A DNA stretch of 15,474 bases from Euryarchaeota archaeon UBA126 (GCA_002497025.1 DAMG01000073.1:1-15474); one strand, 5' to 3'; numbered from the stretch's first letter, positions 6,447 through 14,233 are shown. Numbers and translations: made by a program. Notes: a model not told the origin generated them from the sequence alone.

Positions 6447-7709
6447 TCAATCACGATTCCTACTCAATACTTCGTTTAGATGATCTAGAGTCATATCTAT
6501 ATCTTGCCTTGTCAGTACCATTGGAGGTTTGATTTTGATGACATTATGGTGCGGCCCATCAGTGCTCAATAGTACCCCCCGCTCTCTCATCTCACGAACC
6601 ACTCTAGTTGCCTCCTCAGCATCCGGTTCCAATGTGATCCGGTCGCGAACAAACTCGAATCCAATGAACAAACCCCTTCCTCTTACATCTCCAATCGCAG
6701 GATACGTATCTTTCAGTTTTCGAAGACCATTCAAGAAATATTCACCGTACTCTCTTGCATGTTCTTGTAACTCTTCATCTTCAATCACATCTAGTACTGC
6801 ATTACCAATTGCACAAGATACAGGATTCCCCCCTGTAGAACTGAACCATTCCATTTCGCCAAGAGAAGATGCAATTGCCTTCGTGGTAAATACTGCCGCC
6901 ATAGGATGACCATTCCCTATCGATTTACCAAGAACAACAATATCCGGAACAATATCTTGAGTTTCGAAGGCCCACATATGGGTCCCAAATCGGCCAAAGC
7001 CCACTTGCACCTCGTCTACAATCAGAAGACCACCTGCTTCCTTCGTGTATGCCTGAGCAAGTTTCAGATAACCATCAGGCAGCGGAATTTGACCTGCGCA
7101 TGAGAGCATAGGCTCAATCAGAAATCCCGCTACATTTCCCGCATTAGAGATTACTTCCTCCATTTCTTGATTGTAATCAACACCCGCCCTTCGATATTCA
7201 TCTGGAACAGGGACAACGTGTACCCAAGGCTCAGGAAATCCTTTGCCCCCCGGCCCAAGAAATTTGTATGGGCTCATTTGGACCAGCATACTGGTGTTGC
7301 CGTGATATCCTCCATCGGCTACCAACATGTCGTGGTTTCCCGTATGGGCTCTAGCCAAGCGGATAGCCAGCTCATTTGCCTCACTTCCTGAATTGACCAT
7401 GAATCCAACATCAAGACCATCAGGTAGAGTATTCGCCAATCTCGAAATATAGTTAGTTAAACCATCGTAAACATAGCGTGTATTGGTGCTAAGAAGCTCC
7501 ATTTGTTTTTGACCGGCTGAAACAACTTTTGGATGACAATGACCTACATGACAGACGTTGTTTACAAGATCAAGATACCTAGTTCCGTCATTGGAATAGA
7601 GATACTGCATTTTCCCTTTCACGATGTGAAGTGGTTTGCCATGTCCAATAGACAACGATTTGCTGATATGACGATTTCGCGCCTCAAGCAGTTCGCTCAA
7701 ATCAGTCAT
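6447..7709 (-). CDS. Class III PLP enzyme resembling ethanolamine-phosphate / 5-phosphohydroxylysine phospho-lyases
   Basis: 420 residues, a full-length class III (omega) aminotransferase fold. Motifs: GTRYLDLVNNVCHVGHCHP (42-60), NSGSEAN (106-112), YHG (135-137), the PLP-pyridine Asp in VDEVQVGFGR (D232), the Schiff-base lysine in LGKSIGNGHP (K262), TGGNPVSCA (292-300), RGRGLFIGFE (343-352) and LLSTDGPHHNVIKIKPPM (380-397). The segments around NNVxHVGHCHP, MELLxTNxRY, MSPYKF, HVxPxPDxYR and DGPHxNVxKIKPPM recall human ETNPPL/PHYKPL (AGXT2L1/2), which eliminate phosphate and ammonia from phosphorylated amino alcohols rather than transaminate. The kinase gene that follows, 1 base after the stop, would make such a phospho-substrate. 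The ATG at 7709 follows the glycosyltransferase stop by 27 bases. A true transaminase (for example with pyruvate as acceptor) cannot be ruled out from the sequence. Confidence 0.88.
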   Translation of the reverse strand: MTDLSELLEARNRHISKSLSIGHGKPLHIVKGKMQYLYSNDGTRYLDLVNNVCHVGHCHPKVVSAGQKQMELLSTNTRYVYDGLTNYISRLANTLPDGLDVGFMVNSGSEANELAIRLARAHTGNHDMLVADGGYHGNTSMLVQMSPYKFLGPGGKGFPEPWVHVVPVPDEYRRAGVDYNQEMEEVISNAGNVAGFLIEPMLSCAGQIPLPDGYLKLAQAYTKEAGGLLIVDEVQVGFGRFGTHMWAFETQDIVPDIVVLGKSIGNGHPMAAVFTTKAIASSLGEMEWFSSTGGNPVSCAIGNAVLDVIEDEELQEHAREYGEYFLNGLRKLKDTYPAIGDVRGRGLFIGFEFVRDRITLEPDAEEATRVVREMRERGVLLSTDGPHHNVIKIKPPMVLTRQDIDMTLDHLNEVLSRNRD

Positions 7710-7736
7710 GTTTTCATCTCATTCTTCTAATCAATT

Positions 7737-8963
7737 TCACAGTAAAGGCAGTAGTTTGTCAACTAGCCTTCGGGCGTGACGTTCAGGTGTCAACCCCAAT
7801 TCCTCAATTCTTGCAAGCCCAGCCTCAGCCCAAATCGCGCGAGTATCTTGCTCCTGGGCTTGGTCAAGTGCAGTCTTCCAAGAGGCGAAATCCCCACGCT
7901 CAATCAATCGCCCATTTTCACCATCGACAACGGTTTCTCGGTAACCACCTTCGTTAACGAAAATAGGAGGAGTACCCAATGCCATCGCTTCGATCGGCGT
8001 CAGACCGAAAGCCTCACCATGAGCCAGCCCAACGATAGCGACAGAGTTCCTCATTATCGCACGCATCACTTCTGAGGATAGTCCTGATAGGACCATAACA
8101 ACAACTCCATTCTCCTGCCCATAGGCTTGCAGTTGCTCGATTTCATCTTCAGTACCGCCACCAATTACAACTAGATTCAGATCGCTTCCAGCAAGATGCC
8201 GAACCGCCTCATAGGTTCCTTTGAAGCGAGAGATTCTACCAATGGTCACAGCGTATGAGCCCAACACCCCCACTCCCGAAGAATCGAAACTGGAAGTTTC
8301 TCCAGAGCTTGGTTGACGTGGGAATTCCGATAGGTCAACAGAAGGGTGTAAGACCCCTCCCTCAATACCGTAAATCCTCTTGAAATTGGATGCGGAAAAG
8401 GCCGAGTTTGCACTGACAACCCATTTGTCATTATTCCCAAAGCCACGAAACGACTTCTCAATTCTCGCCCGTTGACGAGTTTGTAGTATATGCAGTAATT
8501 TAGGTCTCCAGCCACCACTACCATCTGGCTTGAGGTGGCTGACATCATCGTGAATACCCGGTTTTGATTCAAGAAAGTGCAAATGCATCGGCTTGTCAGA
8601 AGGAACCAATGCAGGAAATTCCATCGAACCATTACCACCAGTTAGGTGAATAGCGTCAGCCCATTCGATTGCTTCTCTAGTTTCTTTGAATCTATGCCAC
8701 GCGGCCGCAGCACTGCGTTCTTGTCCGGCGGTAATCTCATTCCGAAGACCTCCTTCTGCTTCCCATTGCTCCTCAGGACAGAGGACTTCAACCCCCATTG
8801 ATTCAATCAGAGTTCTTTGTGAATCGCGCAAATTAAGACAGAGAAATTTCACCTCAAAATGCTCTGTAATTGCGGGTAAATTTCGGAGTAGATCGCGGGC
8901 CGCTCCACCATAGACAGTCATTGCAGCCTTGACAACAAGCAACCTCGTCTTGTCTCCGCTCAC
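7737..8963 (-). CDS. GT4-type glycosyltransferase
   Basis: 408 residues with a GT-B fold pattern of the large family 4. The N-terminal strand and glycine loop RLLVVKAAMTVYGGAARDLL (7-26) is that of the acceptor domain. Then come IGRISRFKGTYEAV (241-254) at the start of the C-terminal nucleotide-sugar domain, LNLVVIGGG, and the retaining GT4 signature HGEAFGLTPIEAMALGTPP with the E-x7-E pair (E317, E325), followed by EGGYRETV. It should transfer a sugar from an activated nucleotide donor to an unknown acceptor on the cytosolic side; there is no membrane span. Start is a GTG at 8963, needed to keep the first beta strand; a TTG eight codons later is possible. No clear ribosome binding site precedes it, consistent with a leaderless transcript. 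It heads the five-gene minus-strand run and is divergent from threonine synthase. Confidence 0.88.
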   Translation of the reverse strand: MSGDKTRLLVVKAAMTVYGGAARDLLRNLPAITEHFEVKFLCLNLRDSQRTLIESMGVEVLCPEEQWEAEGGLRNEITAGQERSAAAAWHRFKETREAIEWADAIHLTGGNGSMEFPALVPSDKPMHLHFLESKPGIHDDVSHLKPDGSGGWRPKLLHILQTRQRARIEKSFRGFGNNDKWVVSANSAFSASNFKRIYGIEGGVLHPSVDLSEFPRQPSSGETSSFDSSGVGVLGSYAVTIGRISRFKGTYEAVRHLAGSDLNLVVIGGGTEDEIEQLQAYGQENGVVVMVLSGLSSEVMRAIMRNSVAIVGLAHGEAFGLTPIEAMALGTPPIFVNEGGYRETVVDGENGRLIERGDFASWKTALDQAQEQDTRAIWAEAGLARIEELGLTPERHARRLVDKLLPLL

Positions 8964-9050
8964 GCTATCGCGTCGAACTGACTCGCTATGTCTGCATCGG
9001 TGAGAAGGTCCCGATGGGTTTCAAATCAATGCGGCAGACTCGAAGGAGCG
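8964..9050. promoter_or_regulatory. Divergent promoter region between glycosyltransferase and threonine synthase
   Basis: 87 bases separate the GTG of the glycosyltransferase from the preferred ATG of threonine synthase. On the plus strand an AT-rich TTTCAAATCAAT (9019-9030) is centred about 27 bases before the ATG at 9051 and may be the TATA box. On the minus strand only a weak ACATAG lies about 25 bases before the GTG. No strong inverted repeat was seen. Promoter calls here are weak and rest mainly on gene orientation. Confidence 0.35.
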
Positions 9051-10352
9051 ATGGGTGAGGTCCCATGGCACCTTTCTTGCGTTCGTTGCGGCGAGACTTA
9101 CGCAGGTCTAGAGTTACGATATCGCTGCGATTGTTCGGGCACGCTAGACGTAATCCATGATTTGTCTGATTGTAAATTAACCCGCGAAATTCTCGATGCG
9201 AGATTGTCATCCAAAGACCCACTCAACCGCTCTGGTGTTTGGCGCTTCCGTGAACTAATCCTACCCTTGGGTGAGGAGAAATTGCAAGAGATCGCGGCGG
9301 CTCGAGGCGAAGGCTCGACAAACCTCTACAATGCCAGCGTATTAGGTAGGGAAGTAGGTGTTGAAAACCTCTGGTTGAAGCATGAAGGAGAGAATCCAAC
9401 CGGCTCATTCAAGGATAGAGGAATGACGGTGGGAATTACTGTTGCTAAACTACTCGGTATGAACGCCGTTGCTTGTGCATCAACTGGAAACACATCTGCT
9501 TCAATGGCTTCCTATGCTGCGATTTCCGGCATGGACGGATTAATTTTTATTCCCGAAGGAAAAATCGCCTTCGGTAAGTTAAGTCAGGCCCTCGCATATG
9601 GTGCGAAGACCATCCAAATCGAAGGCGACTTCGACGATGCGATGGCCTTAGTTCAGGAGGTATGTGATAGCGAAGGAATATATCTCCTGAATTCAATAAA
9701 TCCATTCCGAATAGAAGGGCAAAAAGCAATCGGAATGGAAATCATGCAAGACCTCGATTGGCAAGCTCCAGATTGGATAGTTCTGCCGGGTGGTAACCTC
9801 GGAAACAATACAGCGATTGCCAAGGGACTGTTGGAACTTCATGAGATAGGAATTATCGATCAATTACCACGTATTGCTGTCGTGCAGGCGGCAGGAGCAA
9901 ACCCCCTCTACACCGCGTGGTCAGAAGGAACAGAAATTGAACCAATCAAGGCCGACACAATAGCAACGGCAATCAAAATCGGCAATCCTGTTTCATGGCG
10001 CAAATCAATGCGTGGAATTACTGCATTGGATGGAATCGTTACGGAAGTAACCGACGACCAAATCATGGACGCAAAGGCATTGGTCGACGCAGCAGGGATT
10101 GGTGCAGAGCCAGCCAGCTGCGCTACTGTAGCCGGAATTAGAAGACTCGTAGAAGAGGGAGTAATCAGTCCTCAACAGCGTGTTGTAGGAATGCTCACTG
10201 GTAACCTACTGAAGGACCCAGATATAGTGGTTAATTACCACATGGGCGAGTTAGAAGGGATAGAATCTCGACAAGCGAACCCACCTATCTCTGCACCAGC
10301 AGATGTAGACGAGATTAAGCGAAGAATCCGTAGTGAACATACCGTTGATTGA
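9051..10352 (+). CDS. thrC: Threonine synthase
   Basis: PLP enzyme converting O-phosphohomoserine to threonine and phosphate. With the ATG at 9051 the product has 433 residues. It begins with a zinc-ribbon-like part (C10-x2-C13 and C26-x-C28, as CVRCGE...YRCDC), seen in many archaeal threonine synthases. This is followed by the PLP-lysine motif NPTGSFKDRGM (K121), the substrate/phosphate loop STGNTSAS, the serine/glycine loop LPGGNLGNN, and AEPASCATVAG near the C-terminus. The frame also opens with an ATG at 8988. That start would add 21 residues ahead of the conserved part and leave only 24 bases to the divergent GTG, so the inner ATG, preceded by AAGGAG, is preferred although the spacer is short. 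Cysteate synthase and other family members share the fold, but the motifs fit ThrC best. Confidence 0.93.
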   Translation: MGEVPWHLSCVRCGETYAGLELRYRCDCSGTLDVIHDLSDCKLTREILDARLSSKDPLNRSGVWRFRELILPLGEEKLQEIAAARGEGSTNLYNASVLGREVGVENLWLKHEGENPTGSFKDRGMTVGITVAKLLGMNAVACASTGNTSASMASYAAISGMDGLIFIPEGKIAFGKLSQALAYGAKTIQIEGDFDDAMALVQEVCDSEGIYLLNSINPFRIEGQKAIGMEIMQDLDWQAPDWIVLPGGNLGNNTAIAKGLLELHEIGIIDQLPRIAVVQAAGANPLYTAWSEGTEIEPIKADTIATAIKIGNPVSWRKSMRGITALDGIVTEVTDDQIMDAKALVDAAGIGAEPASCATVAGIRRLVEEGVISPQQRVVGMLTGNLLKDPDIVVNYHMGELEGIESRQANPPISAPADVDEIKRRIRSEHTVD

Positions 10353-10378
10353 AGAACATAAGGCGGCTCGGGTGTAAC

Positions 10379-10705
10379 ATGGTCGACTTCGCCTCGATGC
10401 TTTTCGGAGACTTCCAAGATAGCATAGTTGCAACTTTTGGAGACACTATCGGTTGGGTAGTTGGACACGCCTTGATAGTCGGACTAGTCGCATTGGTTTG
10501 GTACACTTGGATAGGTCGTAACCATATTCGTACACAGTCAGGTTGGGGGATGCCAGAAATTCGAGATATCGCCACAATACTCGCCGTTACAATGGCTCAG
10601 TACATCGTTTATACAGGAAATTTGGACTATCCAGAAGGCCCTGCTCTTGCAATCGCATTTTCCGCCACCATTTTCGCACGCTGGTGCATTAACGTCCTCA
10701 ACTAA
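10379..10705 (+). CDS. Small integral membrane protein, about three spans
   Basis: 108 residues with no family I can name. An amphipathic N-terminus (MVDFASMLFGDFQDSI) precedes a span at about 23-45 (ending WYTWIGR), a second at about 64-80 (IATILAVTMAQYIVY) and a third at about 87-105 (ALAIAFSATIFARWCI). The loop between spans one and two is basic (GRNHIRTQ), so it probably faces the cytosol. The ATG at 10379 is preferred, 26 bases after the thrC stop. A TTG at 10349 overlapping the thrC stop would add ten polar residues. The next gene starts 21 bases later, so thrC, this gene and the KH ATPase probably form one transcript. Function unknown; the spacing and clean hydrophobic pattern make it a credible gene. 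Confidence 0.72.
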   Translation: MVDFASMLFGDFQDSIVATFGDTIGWVVGHALIVGLVALVWYTWIGRNHIRTQSGWGMPEIRDIATILAVTMAQYIVYTGNLDYPEGPALAIAFSATIFARWCINVLN

Positions 10706-10726
10706 GTGGTAATCTAACCCCCAACG

Positions 10727-12124
10727 GTGAAAGGCCTCTGGCTCACAGTCCCATCCATGGCGGCCTTCGGCGACCATCCACCGCTCCCGGAATCTCTTGA
10801 GGCGTTGCTGTCTGATGAGACAGCTTCGACCATCTTCCTCAAAGCAGAATGTCCACCTCGAGTGAAGGCAGGTCACATCAGCCAATTGAGATTGGAAGAG
10901 GTAGATGGCGAAACTTGGGACAAGCCAATGTTAGAGTCACTTGCAGAGGACTTGGCCTCGGTTGTTGAGCAGAATGATTCACGCTCGGATTGTTTCATTG
11001 AAATCGAGCGTGAAGGCTGTAGAATAATGCAAATCGGTGATTTGAGAGTAACATGTGCTTGGCCACCATTCTCAGAAGCATGGGAGATCACAGTGGTTAG
11101 ACCCGTAGCCCATCTCAAACTCAGTGATTATGAATTGAATGATGAATTGATTGGACGACTTTCAGACCACCATCGTGGAGTATTCGTCGTAGGTAAGCCA
11201 GGAAGTGGAAAGACCACCTTCGCCCAGGCGATAGCAGCCCACCTTGATGAAACGGTGGGAGCAATGGTCAAGACCATGGAAGCACCTAGGGATTTGCAAG
11301 TTCCTCAGAGAGTGACACAATACGCTCCACTGGAAGGGAATTTGGAGAAAACCGCTGAGGTAATATTCCTTGTTCGCCCAGATTTCGTAATTTTTGATGA
11401 GGTCCGTCGGGCAAGAGATTTCGAGATATTCGGTGACGTGCGTCTCGCAGGAGTGGGATTACTCGGCGTAACACACGCAAACAGTGCATTGGAAGCCATC
11501 CAACGGCTTGTTGGCAAGGTAGAATTGGGACTAATTTCACAAGTTCTTGATACCGTAATCAACATTGAGAAGGGCAAGGTAAACGAAGTCCTCGAACTAA
11601 AGATGGTGGTTCGCGCACCAACAGGAATGGAATCGGACCTCAGTCGTCCAGTAATTGAAATCAAGCGATTTCCAAGCGGCGAATTGACTCACGAAATGTT
11701 CGCCTTCGGTTCTGAAATTGCAGTCGTTCCAGTTAGTGGTGGAAGCGGAGAAGGAGGCAGTCCCGCTTGGAGACTGGCCGCCGAGGAATTGAAGCGAGAA
11801 GCATCTCGTCTTACCGGAATATCCGTCTTGCATGCTAAGTTCCTAACCGATTCCTCGGCCGACATCTTCGTCGATGATTCAGCAGTCGGATCTATGGTTG
11901 GACCCGGCGGGGACGCTATACGCCAATTAGAGAAAGACATGGGGCGAATCAAACTCAATGTAAAGTCGGTTACAGAATTGCCCAGAGCCCTTCGCAAGAA
12001 GGTGGAAAAAGCCTCATGGGGAGCTGGCGATTTGGAAGATTGGCGCAGCCGTTCAGGTCGACAGTGGGAACACACTGGAAAGAAGCGTAAAGGTGGAAGA
12101 AAGGGTAAACGTGGACGCCGCTGA
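10727..12124 (+). CDS. VirB11/PilT-type ATPase with C-terminal KH domain, PIN domain absent
   Basis: 465 residues. An N-terminal region of about 130 residues ends in the conserved IEIEREGCRIMQIGDLRV and PPFSEAWEITVVRP. The RecA-like ATPase core follows, with Walker A GKPGSGKTT (156-164), ETMEAP-like KTMEAPRDLQ (182-191), Walker B DFVIFDEV (D224, E225) and a His box VTHAN (248-252). A KH domain (about 375-412) carries GPGG in MVGPGGDAI (392-395), and a strongly basic tail KKRKGGRKGKRGRR ends the protein. Archaeal homologues usually have about 600 residues and a PIN nuclease-like domain in front; none is present here. The KH domain and tail point to RNA binding rather than pilus secretion. Start is a GTG at 10727 without a visible ribosome binding site; an ATG ten codons on is possible. 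It follows the small membrane protein by 21 bases. Confidence 0.88.
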   Translation: MKGLWLTVPSMAAFGDHPPLPESLEALLSDETASTIFLKAECPPRVKAGHISQLRLEEVDGETWDKPMLESLAEDLASVVEQNDSRSDCFIEIEREGCRIMQIGDLRVTCAWPPFSEAWEITVVRPVAHLKLSDYELNDELIGRLSDHHRGVFVVGKPGSGKTTFAQAIAAHLDETVGAMVKTMEAPRDLQVPQRVTQYAPLEGNLEKTAEVIFLVRPDFVIFDEVRRARDFEIFGDVRLAGVGLLGVTHANSALEAIQRLVGKVELGLISQVLDTVINIEKGKVNEVLELKMVVRAPTGMESDLSRPVIEIKRFPSGELTHEMFAFGSEIAVVPVSGGSGEGGSPAWRLAAEELKREASRLTGISVLHAKFLTDSSADIFVDDSAVGSMVGPGGDAIRQLEKDMGRIKLNVKSVTELPRALRKKVEKASWGAGDLEDWRSRSGRQWEHTGKKRKGGRKGKRGRR

Positions 12125-12141
12125 AATTGACAAAACACACT

Positions 12142-12158
12142 ACGAATATGTTATTCGT
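12142..12158. repeat. Perfect 7-bp inverted repeat upstream of the DUF898-like gene
   Basis: ACGAATA-TGT-TATTCGT: two 7-base arms with a 3-base centre, all matches. It lies 21 bases before the ATG at 12179 and covers the position where the TATA box of a leaderless transcript would be (TGTTATT, about 12149-12155). No T run follows, so a terminator for the upstream ATPase gene is less likely than an operator. No second copy was noticed in the window. Confidence 0.5.
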
Positions 12159-12178
12159 GGATATACTAGTCCAATATT

Positions 12179-12532
12179 ATGGAAACAACTCCAGAAGCAA
12201 TGCAGTCGACCACCTCAACCCCAGGAAACTGGAAGATTATGATGGCTGAATCAGGAATAGGTATGTTCTTCCTCAGAGTTTGCCTTTTTCTCATCAATTT
12301 AATCACATTATTCCTTGCAGTTCCATGGACTACTGTAATGTATTACAACGCGTGGGCAAATAATGCACTTATTGACGGTAAAAGAATCAAATTCACAGGA
12401 AACGCAGGCTCATTTTTCATGGTCTGGCTGAAAACACTACTTCTTTCTGCTCTAACCCTTGGCTTGTATTGGATTTTCGTTGGCAAAAAGAACACAGCAC
12501 GCTGGGTTGACTCTAACTTAGCTTGGGCATAG
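12179..12532 (+). CDS. DUF898/YjgN-like small membrane protein
   Basis: 117 residues with two spans (about 29-48 and 80-101). Between and after them is the pattern PWxxxxYYNAWANNxxIDGKRIKFTG, then FFMVWLKTLLLSALTLGLYWIF and KKNTARWVDSN. This pattern of a hydrophilic arm with IDGKR, F-x-G, a W-x-K before the span, TLGLY at its end and a final basic W motif resembles one repeat unit of the DUF898 (YjgN) membrane proteins of bacteria, which are usually longer with several such units. Function of that family is unknown. The N-terminal 20 residues are polar and rich in Thr/Ser/Pro. It begins 54 bases after the ATPase stop, behind an inverted repeat that may be an operator, so it probably has its own promoter. 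Confidence 0.72.
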   Translation: METTPEAMQSTTSTPGNWKIMMAESGIGMFFLRVCLFLINLITLFLAVPWTTVMYYNAWANNALIDGKRIKFTGNAGSFFMVWLKTLLLSALTLGLYWIFVGKKNTARWVDSNLAWA

Positions 12533-12547
12533 AATTCCTGAAACCCC

Positions 12548-12572
12548 ATATTTGAGCCCTCTAGGAGGGCTC
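12548..12572 (+). promoter_or_regulatory. TATA-like box and perfect inverted repeat before the thermosome gene
   Basis: ATATTT (12548-12553) lies about 30 bases before the ATG at 12583. It is followed at once by GAGCCCTC-TAG-GAGGGCTC (12554-12572), 8-base arms that match completely around a 3-base centre. If the TATA box is right, transcription would start near 12577 and the repeat would fill the space between the two, the place where archaeal repressors commonly block RNA polymerase. Read as RNA it would instead form a GC-rich hairpin containing AGGAGG. No T tract follows, so it is not a typical intrinsic terminator. Confidence 0.5.
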
Positions 12573-12582
12573 GCAAGGGTTC

Positions 12583-14184
12583 ATGACGCCCTCATTGGTC
12601 GGCGAGCCGATGAGTGAGGGTGAAGGCAAGCCCCCTGTGGTTGTTGTTAGTGACTCGACCAACATCACCAGTGGAACCGAAGTACAGGAGAAGTTAATCT
12701 CTGCAGCACGCGTATTTTCCAACTTACTGAAGCCGACTTATGGGCCTCGAGGACTAGATAAAATGCTGTACAAAACAGACGGGTCAACAGCCGTTACAAA
12801 CGATGGAGCAAAGATCGTAGCCGAATTGATGGTCAAGCATCCCGCTGCAAAAATGATGGTCGCCATGGGTAATACTCAGGAGGAATCTTGTGGTGACGGA
12901 GTAACAACCACAATGATGCTTTGTGGAGCACTATTGGAAGAGGCAAACAACCTACTCGCCAAGGGGCTACACCCACTTACACTAGTCGAGGGATACCGAA
13001 CCTCGATGGAAATTGCATCTCAACAAATGGATGCTGACGCAGTCGATGTAGATGATGCCAGACTCATTGGAGTAGCGGAAACCGCTCTAACCGGCAAGGG
13101 CGCAGAAGCGGCAATCGATGTTTTTGCTCCCATGGTGCGAGACGCGCTTTCCGCCGTTGAAGCAAATGTCGAGCAAGCAGGAGCGGAACATATTGCAATG
13201 TACAAAACAGGTCGAGGAGGCTTGAGAGATAGTCATCTAATTCGCGGTATTGCAATTCGCCGCCGAGTCCAGATGGATAACTTCCCAAATAATCTCAAAA
13301 ATGCAAAAACCGCTGTACTCGGCGGCGATATCAAAATTCGAAAAATGACTCGTGACGCCGAAATTCAAATCACATCAGCAGAACAATTGGATGGATTTGT
13401 CGAAGCGGAGTCAGCTCGCAAACAAGAGTTAGCACAATCACTTATTGATAGTGGCGCTAAGCTGATACTTGCGGGTGGAGAGATTGACAGAGATATCCTG
13501 CATGACCTAGCAGACGCTGGAATACTAACGGTATCAGGCCTTGACGAATCAGAATTAGACAACGCGGCCGCCGCAACTGGCGCTACAGTCATCGACTCAA
13601 TTATCGATATCGAAGCAAGCGACCTTGGAGTAGCCGGAAGTGTTCACTGGGAGCGCCGACAATCGACCGATCAAGTCGAGGACGTAATCACCATTGACGA
13701 TTGCAAAACACCTGCTACAGTCACCCTTGCAATTGGCGGTGCTGGAGATACCGCAACTGAGGAGGTAATTCGAGGACTGCATGATGCCTTGAGAGCCACC
13801 AGTATAGCACTTGAAGAAGGCCAACTACTAGCAGGGGGTGGTGCTACCCACGCGAGAATCGCAAACGCGGTAAGAAAGGCTAGTGAATCCGAATCCGGAC
13901 GTGCTAGATTGGCTATGGACGCCTTCGCACGTGCTATGGAAACTGTACCAGCAACGCTAGCTGACAACTCGGGAAAGGATCCTCTCGATACTGTTCTAGA
14001 GATGCGCGCGGCAGCACGTGAAGATTCACCTAAACCACAGGGAGTCAGGGCTGACGGAGAAGTGGGAGAAGTCTCAGGAGTTTGGCACCCAAGGGCAGTT
14101 ATCGAGGACGGTTTGGAGTCTTCAGTTGAGACGGCCATGAGTATGCTAAGGATTGACCAAGTCATCTCGGCAAGAGGCGATTAA
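12583..14184 (+). CDS. Thermosome subunit (group II chaperonin)
   Basis: ATP-driven protein-folding chaperonin forming double rings. 533 residues from the ATG at 12583; an ATG at 12610 (MSEGEG) gives 524 and is equally plausible. Family segments: TYGPRGLDKMLYKTDG (52-67), TNDGAKIV with the nucleotide-site Asp (N73-D74), HPAAKMMV (86-93), GDGVTTT (104-110, usually GDGTTT), IRGLHDAL with the hydrolysis Asp, AGGGATHARIA, AFARAMETVPATLADNSGKDPLD, and the closing GEVSGVWHPRAVIEDGLES...IDQVISARGD. The apical helix/lid part and equatorial domains are full length. Differences from textbook thermosomes: EESC in place of the usual DDEV before GDG, and no glycine/methionine-rich C-terminal tail. The upstream TATA-like box and inverted repeat suggest independent, regulated transcription. 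Confidence 0.95.
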   Translation: MTPSLVGEPMSEGEGKPPVVVVSDSTNITSGTEVQEKLISAARVFSNLLKPTYGPRGLDKMLYKTDGSTAVTNDGAKIVAELMVKHPAAKMMVAMGNTQEESCGDGVTTTMMLCGALLEEANNLLAKGLHPLTLVEGYRTSMEIASQQMDADAVDVDDARLIGVAETALTGKGAEAAIDVFAPMVRDALSAVEANVEQAGAEHIAMYKTGRGGLRDSHLIRGIAIRRRVQMDNFPNNLKNAKTAVLGGDIKIRKMTRDAEIQITSAEQLDGFVEAESARKQELAQSLIDSGAKLILAGGEIDRDILHDLADAGILTVSGLDESELDNAAAATGATVIDSIIDIEASDLGVAGSVHWERRQSTDQVEDVITIDDCKTPATVTLAIGGAGDTATEEVIRGLHDALRATSIALEEGQLLAGGGATHARIANAVRKASESESGRARLAMDAFARAMETVPATLADNSGKDPLDTVLEMRAAAREDSPKPQGVRADGEVGEVSGVWHPRAVIEDGLESSVETAMSMLRIDQVISARGD

Positions 14185-14233
14185 ACTCAATCCAATACGG
14201 ACCATTCAAACGCAACTCGCCCTGGGCGAAGTT

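Noticed and set aside
12554..12572. Intrinsic terminator after the DUF898-like gene
   Set aside because: The hairpin is GC-rich but is followed by GCAAGGGTTC rather than a T run, and it lies right after a TATA-like box.
13671..14165. 164-residue minus-strand open frame inside the thermosome gene
   Set aside because: It is a mirror of the GC-rich codons of a certain chaperonin gene, rich in Ser/Ala, with no recognisable motif.
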